From the NCBI GenBank assembly GCA_000310025.1, contig FN649744.1, positions 1,472,504 to 1,486,765 on the forward strand: a stretch of DNA of 14,262 nucleotides, in the 5' to 3' direction. Positions 7,392 to 14,262 of this stretch are shown here, one piece after another. Each line of letters opens with the position of its first letter. Positions within the stretch are counted from its first letter, which is position 1. Made by a program: the position numbers and the translations under genes. The stretch comes from Ectocarpus siliculosus. Its lineage: Eukaryota; Sar; Phaeophyceae; Ectocarpales; Ectocarpaceae. The notes under the pieces were generated by a model. It was not told the origin of the DNA and did not search any database. It was given only the letters and a program-made list of their open reading frames with translations.

Positions 7392-10300
7392 GTGCGTGCG
7401 TGCCTCTTAGAGTTGACACACAGCGAGAACATACATGGAGCAGAGCGTTTCAGCAGCAGCTGCTTGCTGTGTGGTTTTTTGGGTGCGCTTCGTGAAATGA
7501 CGGAGATTGAAGATTTCGCCAGCAGCAAGCCTTTGTTCAGCATGTTCGCGTCATGTCTATCTACTCCATGACCGAATCTCTTGTCTCCTGACATGCCTTC
7601 ACCTCCTCCGTTTTCCATCCTGGAAAGCCAAGCTGGCGGCAACTTCCACTTCCAAAGCGCTCGTAACTCTGTCGTGTTGTACATGCCAACGGGTCATGTG
7701 TACAAAAGATGGAGTACTTTGCGCCGAGATATGCAGCTTCATACATGTAAAGCGTCGTGCCTGCCTGTGGGAAGGGCCGAGGACACCACAAGGCTCTGCT
7801 GCCGTACGTTACCATGATAACACATGAAGCTGTCGTTTCGGGGACATGGAGGTGGATCACACGCTTTGGAACTTTGGGCGCGATCACGTGTGCATAGCAG
7901 TAGCTGTCTAGACGATGAACACGATGCCCCCCGCACATACCACGAAAGGGATTGGATCCATTCTGAGATGGAATATCAGCGGTTGAGAGATTCGCAAGAT
8001 TGATTCATTCTGAACATGTCATCGGACATTACAGGGGTTGCAGCCCCACCCGCCCTAGGCATATTACAGAGCACCGCCGACGACTTACTTTTTTTTTTTT
8101 TTCTCCTATCATTGGATTCTGTCGTCTGCCCCTCTGGCCCCTATCCTCCACTTCTACCTAGCTAGACGACCCAACCGGGGTCACATAGGAGGGGGGGGTT
8201 GGACCCCCTCCTGCGGTTCCTGCCTGAGATATTTTATCGCGAGAAGGGTACAGCAATCCCTTCCCTCGCGACTTATGAAGTCGATCGAGTTTACTAACAA
8301 CGCGTTTCGCAGCGCGTCGCTTCCAACTTACTGTACGGCACCAACCTTCGTTTCTGACCCTGCGGCGGTGGATTGTGGATTTGACAGCGTACAGCAGCTG
8401 CAGCAGCGTCGGCTTGTGCCGCCTGCCCTACCAACATCGCGCACGCCCCGTTTCAAGAACACAGTACTGTACGCACAGCAGTTTGGATAGGGCGTGAGCT
8501 CGATAGGCGCTCTCTATCTTTTTTTGTGGGCGTTTCAAACAAAAAACAGGCGCCGCATATTGCACTTTCGAAAACGCTTGTTGGGCGACATGCAGGCGAA
8601 TTGGAAAAAAATGGGCGAACCCCGGAGAAGCATCTTATGCGAAATTTACAGTGTGTTTGTCTGCTTGTAGTGTATGAATAAGGGCAGCATCAGTCGCGCC
8701 GCTGTTACAACGCGAGCCCATGATACCATTAGGCAGGAAAGGCTGGGCGGCGGCGGGACTGTATGGGGCTCCGTGGTACTTTGTAGGGATGTACCAAAAA
8801 AATGGCAAGAGCAGGCGCCAGCCGGGGAAAGTAGGCGCAGGCGCCCCAGGTTAGGCGCAGGCACCCCGAGAACAGGCACAGCGGCCGACTTTAAGGCGAG
8901 TTTTAGTCGGCTCGAATATCGTGTCTTTTAGGCGCAAATCTCTAACAAATTTCGCGTCTTTGGCGAGCGCCTATCGAGCACAAGCCTAGGTTCGGAAGAG
9001 AGAGATGGGGGGATCGCCCCCGCGCGCGTCCCCCCTTCCCCCCGCAGCAACAGTTCACTTGCAGCACCCGTGCATGATGTGCTCACCTAAGATCATGCCA
9101 TACTATTCATAGATACGTTTGCCAACAGCAGTTGGCGAGCGTCGGTGAGGACCTTCACCCTCTTGTCCACGTCCTATGCACAAGACCTATTAAAGACCCA
9201 AATCGGGTACAACCATTGTCCGTCGAAGAACAAGAGGCGGCACTGTTGCTGTGTGCCTTACCTAGTCCGTAGCGCTACATAGAAAGTGGAGGGTGTTAGC
9301 ATTCGTCACAAGGGCTGTTGAGGCGAACATGCGGCAGTCAAGGTCGCCAAACACCGGTACTCTGTCTTGCCATGGCATGGGAGGTGTTTCGTGCATGATC
9401 AACCGCCACAGCCCTACGGGTCTTGGCACTGCTTGGGTGTCGATTTTTTTTTGTGTTCCGATACTAAATATTACCAGGTGTTCCGTTGGCGTATGTGTAC
9501 GTGACGTGGAGACAACTGGATATTTTTTAGACAGCACAGGCGAGGGGGGGCATGTTTCGGCGTACTACATGCCAACACGCGCGCACGGAACCTGCGCATC
9601 TGGGGGGGGTCAGTTCCCACCAATTTCCCCAATGCTTTTGCAAAGTACGGGGTTGAGCGTTGGTTTTCCGAAGCTCTCCAAACAGAGTTGCTCTTTGAAA
9701 TCTATTTTCATGTGACTTGGTACTTTTTCGGAGAGAGGCCTCCTCCAAGTATATAATTCATGCCCATTCGGACCGCGCACTTTGGCCATGCGCTGATCGA
9801 GCTGGTAGAGCACTTCGAGTCCGATGCTAGAACGACGTGTTGTCATTGGTCAGCCGGCAGGCATGGTCATCGCAAATGAAGCCCACGCGAACAGTCGTAG
9901 GCCCTCTATTAGGCGGGTTATATACGGCGGGTAAAATTGGCTGGCACAGACGGAATCATCAAGTTGTTCTATGCATACGCATTGAATACGACTAATGAAG
10001 AGAGCAACGCGGTGCGGAACGTGCTGTCTCTCTCTCTCTCTAAACTCTGTGCATTGGGTGCGTGGTGTGTGGTGGGCAGAGGACACGGTTTTATGTTTCT
10101 TTCATAACTTGTGGTAGGTGTCACGTGTGTGCTCGGTGCCTGTCGCCCCATTCACAGATGAAGACGTGATCTTGTGGCCCGCCGCCTGATTCAACCTAAA
10201 TTAGCGATCGCCAATCCAAGGGTCGGGCTTGCATGAAGGACGGTGGCCGCGAAGTGCACGCCGAAAAGGATGGGGATGTGTGTTTTTCGCTCCAAGTTTC

Positions 10301-12530
10301 CCAGCCCTGGGCTGAAACGTGGAGGGGTGTCTGCCCCCCCAAGTCCTGCTTTGTCGTCGTTTCTATACTCGAATTGTCTGGAACATTTCCAGAGCCGGTC
10401 TTCATAATAATACAGCACGTGACCGTTGAGCGTATCCCCTATAAACAGGCAGTAGGATAAGACAGTGACATTACCTCTCGCGGCTCGGTGAAGCCACCCT
10501 CTCCCGAGTAGATAGGCGCTCCGTGTGGACGGTGGCCATGAAGTGCCAGTCGACGGAGGCTACCGTCGTTGAAACATATGAGAACTCCTTCCATTCTCGC
10601 GTTGTCCTTATCCTCCACCTCCTGCGCCCCCCCTGTCGGGACACGTAGATGTTTTATTAGAAATTGTTCGTGTTTTTTATCCCGGTACAGGACTGGCTGA
10701 CGCCTTGTCTTTTCCTTGGTCGGCCGGTTAGCGCCGTCGATGCTAATTGATAAAGGACACGAATTCACTCAATCCGCCTCTGATGTTATTTGGTGGTACT
10801 GGAAGGCTCTGGAGGTGCCGTCGGGAAAGCCGGAAGTATCGCCGGCCAAGCGTAGTGACCCACAGGCGATGGCGAGATCGGCGGGAGAGGTGGAGTTCTA
10901 CCGATGTGAGTCGACCACTGGGCCGCATCGTGCAGTGCATCGGTTGATTGCAGCTGATGTTGTTTGTAGGGGGGGCGCCTTTCCTCTTTGTTATTGTTGC
11001 CAGGCGAAACGGATGGCATGTGTGCCACCAAACGGATCGACCCTTGCGTACCAGATCAGCCTGTGAGGACCGGTTGTTGGTTGTCTTGCCAGCCGTATGT
11101 ATGCTTGATAGAAATCGTCGATTTGTGTATGACTGTTGTCGCCACAATGGGGCTGCTACGCGTGCTGCCGCTGCTGGCTTTATTAGGACTCGCGGTCTCG
11201 CACCCTGCATTCTGACGTCTCTCCTTTTGCTTCCCTTTCCATGTCCTACCCTGCTCCACAATCCAACCCTCCTGGCCCGTTCCTGACCCGTCGTTTCTGT
11301 TTTTTTTCATGTATTTGTTTCGTGTTGGCCAACTGGGTCGGTACCATGCCACCAGTGCTTCGGCAAGAGCTGCGCAAGTGCTCCGAGTTTTTCACCGGCG
11401 TGGAGGGCCAGGTGTGTGCGCGTGCGTGCTTTTTTGTTGTGCGCTATTTTTTCCATGTGCGTGTTCTTGATTGGCGTAGACCGCGCTAGTCGGCTGACCA
11501 AGTAAAAGACGTCAGTGGCAGTGCGGTTGAAACTACGTGCTTCTGAAGGACACAATCTGTGTGTGTGCGTGTGCGTGTGCGTGCGCGCCTTTTTTTTTTT
11601 TTTCTGTGCACTATTGTATCATGTGTGTGTGTTGTTCTTTAGCATCGACCACGCTAACCGGCTGACCAACGAGAAGACGTACGTATCGTAGCGGGTTATG
11701 AGCTTGTTTTTATTTTTTGTGTGTGTGTACTCTTTTTGTATGTGTGGTGTGAGAGAGAGAGCGTTGACTCGTGGGGCGGCTGAAGCAGCGCAAGCTTGGT
11801 TTCTTTAGCACTAGCAGCTGAACTCCACCACCACCACCACCCTGGTGGGTTTTGAACTTGTTCGTGTCCAGGACGGACTTTTAGTTTATCGGACCTCTAG
11901 CGAGGCGCTAGCGATCGTCGCTGCCGCTGTTCGTGCCAACACGGGTTTTGAGACTTGTGAACGCTTGTGCGCCGTCTCTGTGCGAGTTGGCGTTGCTGGG
12001 CTCTGCATCACATCAGCCTCGCCCTGCCGTCCAATCTCTCCGTGCTCGCACGTACCACTGATTTTACTCGGCCCCATTCGGCGTTTCTCCCGACATTTTT
12101 TCGTCGTTGCTGCACTCGTTCGCCCCCCCTTTTCCCTTGCCGCTCTCTGCTTGACCTTCCTGTCCGCGTTCGTGTGCGAACGTCAAACGCCTGTTGTGTT
12201 GTTTCCTCGACTACAACGTCAACAACAAACGACAACACCAATTTTTGCGTTCAGTTGGGGGTGAGACAGGCCAGGGTGAACGAGGGGTGGCGGCAGCTCC
12301 TCCTGCCCAACGTGGTGGTGGAGGGCAACCCGAACAAGAGGCTCATGGCGGCGTGCGTGAAGCTGTACAAGGACCTGCTGCTGCTGGAGAACTTCGCCAT
12401 CATGAACTACTGCGGGTTCAGCAAGATCCTCAAGAAGCACGACAAGCTCACGGGGTGCGTCGTCCCCCCCGCCACTGTTGGTTGGTGCACGCCCGCTACG
12501 CACACACACATACGCGAGCTAGCATACACA

Positions 12531-12604
<74 letters not shown>

Positions 12605-14262
12605 CCTCTCTCTCCCCCTCTCTCCCTCTCTCTCTCTCTCTCTCAATGAGCTTTTGATGCGTCTGCTCCAGTTCTAAGGTGATGTTTCGCGTTGTACACG
12701 GAAGTGTTCCCCTCTCACTCTTGTGTGCGGTCGTGTGTTTGTGTGTTTTTCTTCTTCGCCCGTTTCGGGGCGGTGTCGCTTTGCGATGCTGCTCCCTCTC
12801 TGCGTCTCTCTCTCCCTCTCTCTCCCTCTCTCTCCCTCTCTTTTCCCGCATGACTAGTACCCCCTCCCCCTCTCTCCAAATCGAAACCAAACCAAACCAA
12901 ACCAAACCACCCCAAACGACAGGTTCAGGACTCGCGAGAGCTTCATGAAGAACGTCGTGAAGAACGCCCCCTTCGTGCAGTACCCGAAGGTCATCAAGAT
13001 GCTCTCCGCAGTCGAGGCGCTGTTCAAGAACATCGAGAGCCTGCCTTCGGCGAGTGCCGAGGCGGGCACGAGGGTTCCGGTAAGATAAGCACAACAACGA
13101 GGAACTGGGGGGGGGGGGTGGTGCTCGTCTTCGATATCATATTTTGGAATGTCATTTTGCATTTTGCGGCACCCGCGGGACGCTTCACACCCACGTCCCG
13201 GAGGGAGACCTTGTTTTTTTTTTGGGGGGGGGTAAAGACATGTTCAACGACGATGGCGATTCAGCAGTAGACCCTTCTTTTTGATGTTTGTTCAACAGAC
13301 TTCTCCGAACGTCTTCAGTAGACGAGGTCGTATTAGACCCGACTGTCCACAACGGTATGTTCAACGACGATGGCGATTCAGCAATAGACCCTTCTTTTTG
13401 ATATGTGTTCGACAGATTTTCTCCGAACGTCTTCAGTAGACGAGGTCGTATTAGACCCGACTGTCCACAACGGTGGTATTGTGGTGAGCTGCATGGGTGG
13501 TCTTCGATTCGTAGTCGTAGGTGCTAAGACAGCTCTGTCGGGGGTAGGAAACCATACGAGGTGTACCACCTATCTTACAGTTGGACACCGACGCGCTGAG
13601 TTTTTCCTCGCCAGCAGCGGAATATTCACCTTACTGTCCCGGTCCCCATCCGCCGTCCCCCCACCTCTCCCTCCGGGTGGCCGTTTTTTTTTTGTTTTTT
13701 GTGCACGTGCGTCACGCAGCTTCGAGAGGAGCAGCTGTTCATAGACACGATGCTGACGATCAACACCGAGGCCTTCCGCCTGCAGCAGGCGGAAGGGGCG
13801 GACATCGGGTGAGGGGGAGGCTGCCGCTCGCGCTGTGTTTTCGTTTGTTGGCCTGGCTTGCGGGTGTCGCTTGGATCGAGGTCGCCCGTACGTGTGCTCG
13901 CTTAGCCTTGTGTGGCTGCTACCTTTGCTTCACTGATGTTTGTCATGAGTAGGTGGTGGGCCCCTTGCGTGCAGACGCGCGTAATGTGTATGAGAATGCT
14001 CCTGCTGTGTTGCTTGATTCCGTACGAAATGTCGTGGGTCGCCCTAACTGTGCGTGCTCGCCGTTGCCTGGCTCGTGAATAGCTCGTCGGCTCTGTCGTT
14101 TTGGCCGTCTTTTTTTTTTTTTTTTCAACTCTGCTGGTTTGTGCTTGTGTTCCCTCTTCTGTGCTGCTACTCTTGTGTTGAGGTTTGTTCGTACATATTT
14201 TCTTCTCTTAACAAGTCCCGACATCTCGAGCGAAGAATCGACCAGCCGCGACACCGACGCCG
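7293..14262 (+). CDS. SPX-domain protein, N-terminal part (seven exons, 3' end beyond window)
   Basis: Exons are 7293-7391, 10806-10905, 11356-11411, 12255-12454, 12923-13079, 13720-13808 and 14216 to the edge, about 249 codons with matching phases throughout. The domain runs in order: MKFGKNIGRV start; YKFLKKKVK basic helix (residues 25-33); variable linker; EVEFYRLLRQELRKCSEFF helix; QLGVRQARV; VKLYKDLLLLENFAIMNY; KILKKHDKLTG (142-152); and a final helix with FVQYPKVIKML. The Tyr/Lys of the first helix and the Lys of KILKKHDK match the residues that bind inositol pyrophosphates in SPX domains, so phosphate sensing is expected. Residues 234 onward are acidic and Ser-rich (ISSEESTSRDTDA), like a linker. 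SPX domains are fused to EXS, MFS, VTC, GDPD or RING modules; which one applies here cannot be seen. The family call is firm. Confidence 0.9.
8188..8211. repeat. G/C hairpin (GGAGGGGG / CCCCCTCC)
   Basis: An eight-base perfect stem with a short loop inside SPX intron 1. Confidence 0.7.
8237..8271. repeat. Hairpin with TCGCGAG / CTCGCGA stem
   Basis: Outer stem TCGCGAG (8237-8243) pairs with CTCGCGA (8265-8271). An inner AAGGG/CCCTT continues the stem after a small bulge, with a loop of about ten bases. Confidence 0.75.
8498..8979. mobile_element. MITE-like element with 15 bp terminal inverted repeats
   Basis: GCTCGATAGGCGCTC at 8498-8512 is exactly inverted at 8965-8979 (GAGCGCCTATCGAGC). 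The 482 bp between are unusually rich in the word GGCG with C or A next (for example 8551, 8584, 8595, 8613, 8814, 8831, 8837, 8853, 8893, 8930), as subterminal transposase-binding repeats would be. There is no transposase-like reading frame, so it would be non-autonomous. I see no clear target-site duplication, so superfamily is open. Confidence 0.6.
9846..9872 (-). repeat. Dispersed TAG|CATC repeat, copy 4 (degenerate)
   Basis: The plus strand reads TTGGTCAGCCGGC, then a diverged ATGGTCATCGC in place of the usual GTCGATGCTAA. It is antisense to the SPX gene. Confidence 0.5.
10716..10746 (-). repeat. Dispersed TAG|CATC repeat, copy 5
   Basis: A full-length core on the minus strand preceded by ttatcaattag and followed by GGAAAAGAC. 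It lies 60 bp upstream of SPX exon 2, antisense to that gene. Confidence 0.8.
10806..10905 (+). CDS. SPX gene exon 2 (linker and GEVEFYR)
   Basis: The exon encodes ALEVPSGKPEVSPAKRSDPQ and then AMARSAGEVEFYR, and ends CGAT|gtgagt, a near-consensus donor. The single overhanging T plus TG from exon 3 makes Leu, giving EVEFYRLLRQELRKC across the junction, which is what SPX helix 3 should look like. The acceptor (ggaag| at 10805) is the least certain border: the pyrimidine tract is weak, and in-phase alternatives exist at 10814 and 10829. Confidence 0.75.
11356..11411 (+). CDS. SPX gene exon 3 (RQELRKCSEFF)
   Basis: The acceptor gccaccag| at 11355 lies after a T-rich tract containing a run of eight T. 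The exon is 56 nt and encodes the rest of Leu, then LRQELRKCSEFFTGVEGQ. The donor CAG|gtgtgt runs straight into a GT-rich stretch that leads to two tandem copies of the dispersed repeat. Confidence 0.85.
11476..11516 (+). repeat. Dispersed TAG|CATC repeat, copy 6
   Basis: GTAGACCGCGCTAGTCGGC followed by TGACCAAGTAAAAGAC and GTCAGT. The TAG is lost (GCG). It is sense to the SPX gene, 64 nt after the exon 3 donor. Confidence 0.78.
11639..11682 (+). repeat. Dispersed TAG|CATC repeat, copy 7
   Basis: tgttctttag, then CATCGACCACGCTAACC, then GGCTGACCAACGAGAAGAC and GTACGT. It is the best copy for both the acceptor-like start and the donor-like end. It is 168 bp from copy 6 with related flanks. 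Confidence 0.82.
12255..12454 (+). CDS. SPX gene exon 4 (core helices, KILKKHDK)
   Basis: The acceptor tttttgcgttcag| is phase 0; an in-phase alternative at 12269 would lose LGVRQ, which fits the family. The exon encodes LGVRQARVNEGWRQLLLP, RLMAACVKLYKDLLLLENF, and CGFSKILKKHDKLTG. This is the most conserved portion of the domain and the main basis for the assignment. It ends ACGGG|gtgcgt with two bases of a Gly codon. Confidence 0.93.
12531..12644. repeat. CT-rich microsatellite, about 114 bp
   Basis: Nearly pure (CT)n to 12600, then CT with CCCC interruptions. It lies in SPX intron 4 about 75 bp after the donor. Confidence 0.95.
12802..12846. repeat. TCTCTCTCCC-type minisatellite
   Basis: Three to four decamer-like units of C/T-only sequence in SPX intron 4. 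Confidence 0.85.
12884..12908. repeat. (AAACC)5 pentanucleotide repeat
   Basis: Five perfect units just before the acceptor of SPX exon 5, sitting where the pyrimidine tract would normally be. Confidence 0.92.
12923..13079 (+). CDS. SPX gene exon 5 (FMKNVVKNAPFVQYP)
   Basis: The acceptor aacgacag| follows five AAACC repeats. The first G completes the Gly of KLTG, giving KLTGFRTRESFMKNV. The exon continues NAPFVQYPKVIKMLSAVEAL, then FKNIESLPSASAEAG, and ends CCG|gtaaga, phase 0. The TR.FM.N..... PF..YP arrangement is the usual SPX sequence after the basic helix. Confidence 0.9.
13240..13474. repeat. Tandem duplication, two units of 117 and 118 bp
   Basis: Unit 1 is 13240-13356 and unit 2 is 13357-13474. 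They differ only in a few bases around 13269/13387 and in the GATGTTTGTTCAACAGAC versus GATATGTGTTCGACAGAT part. It is located in SPX intron 5. Confidence 0.93.
13720..13808 (+). CDS. SPX gene exon 6 (REEQLFIDTMLTIN)
   Basis: The acceptor cgtcacgcag| at 13719 lies after a T-rich tract, phase 0. The exon encodes LREEQLFIDTMLTINTEAF and RLQQAEGADIG, the last helix of the SPX fold. The donor ATCGG|gtgagg leaves two bases; reading through would stop at once (TGA), so splicing is required for a longer product. Confidence 0.85.
14216..14262 (+). CDS. SPX gene exon 7, cut by the window edge
   Basis: The acceptor tcttctcttaacaag| at 14215 has a good pyrimidine tract. The T completes Gly with the overhang, and the frame reads PDISSEESTSRDTDA, acidic and Ser/Thr-rich. 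It is open to the last base, so the gene continues to the right. Confidence 0.72.

Larger units (their letters stand above)
7392..10805 (+). other. First intron of the SPX gene (about 3.4 kb)
   Basis: The intron is five to ten times longer than the others in the window. It holds two hairpins (8188-8271), a MITE-like element (8498-8979), dispersed-repeat copies at 9846 and 10716, a 20-mer repeat at 10238 and 10527, a (TC)n tract near 10027, and no recognisable conserved exon. Short frames on either strand have no family motif I can name. Confidence 0.6.
11412..11690 (+). repeat. Two diverged tandem units of about 168 bp at the start of SPX intron 3
   Basis: Each unit is a GT/GC-rich tract, a T run, a GTGC(G/A)CTATT segment, another GT stretch, then the dispersed-repeat core and an AAGACGT end. 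The second unit has the longer T run (11589-11603). Confidence 0.65.

Noticed and set aside
8674-8931. Arg-rich 85-codon frame inside the MITE-like element as a transposase
   Set aside because: It has no DDE or other catalytic pattern, is too short, and is built from GGCGC-type repeats.
9262-9846. Minus-strand frames as retrotransposon remnants
   Set aside because: I could not identify any reverse transcriptase, integrase or gag motif.
11639-11675. Dispersed-repeat copy 7 as a constitutive SPX exon
   Set aside because: In the phase 0 required after exon 3 it hits TAA at once, whereas direct joining of exons 3 and 4 gives a continuous SPX sequence.
11967-12677. 236-codon plus-strand frame as an independent gene
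   Set aside because: Only 12255-12454 is conserved (SPX exon 4); the rest reads intron and CT repeat.
12407-13097. Long minus-strand frames rich in Arg-Glu and plus-strand frames rich in Ser-Leu
   Set aside because: They are translations of the CT microsatellite and include the complement of true SPX exons.

Overview
The window is nuclear DNA from an intron-rich eukaryote. No long uninterrupted reading frame encodes a full protein. Instead, short GC-rich coding blocks (35 to 70 codons) are separated by introns of about 0.4 to 3.4 kb. The introns have GT..AG borders and are full of homopolymers, GT, CT and AC tracts and dispersed repeats. Gene architecture and protein flavour best fit a photosynthetic stramenopile, most likely a brown alga of the Ectocarpus type. 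That assignment is inference from intron density, intron size and base composition, not from a marker gene.

Two genes can be assembled exon by exon, and they are divergently oriented. (1) Minus strand, 5412 down to 1329, possibly continuing to 402: a tafazzin-type 1-acylglycerophospholipid acyltransferase in six exons of about 285 residues. Splice phases fit at every junction, and the HX4D (NHASTLDD) and FPEG motifs are intact. A coding-like block at 488-402 could be an alternative or true last exon, because it joins in phase to a donor inside the sixth exon. (2) Plus strand, 7293 to beyond 14262: the N-terminal SPX domain of a larger protein in at least seven exons. It opens with MKFGKNIG and YKFLKKKVK and reaches the KILKKHDK basic helix. 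It leaves the right edge inside an acidic linker, so the C-terminal module that would name the subfamily is not visible.

Layout: 1-401, 3' flank of the minus-strand gene with nothing recognisable; 402-5412, tafazzin gene; about 5413-7292, divergent intergenic or promoter region; 7293-14262, SPX gene with a 3.4 kb first intron. That intron holds a 482 bp element with 15 bp terminal inverted repeats (MITE-like), two strong hairpins and several shorter repeats.

The most unusual signal is a short dispersed repeat, seven copies in both orientations. Several copies look like a 3' splice site (T-rich tract plus TAG) followed by a conserved GC-rich core, and three carry a GT(M)(M)GT donor-like 3' end. 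Tandem pairs sit just downstream of real exon donors in both genes, in the sense orientation. The core also resembles a tRNA D-arm. Other observations are a 117 bp tandem duplication in a SPX intron, a degenerate repeat that begins exactly at a tafazzin donor, and overlapping tandem donors at SPX exon 1.

Functionally, tafazzin remodels cardiolipin acyl chains in mitochondria, and SPX domains sense phosphate status through inositol pyrophosphates. Both touch phosphate or phospholipid metabolism, but nothing here proves co-regulation.
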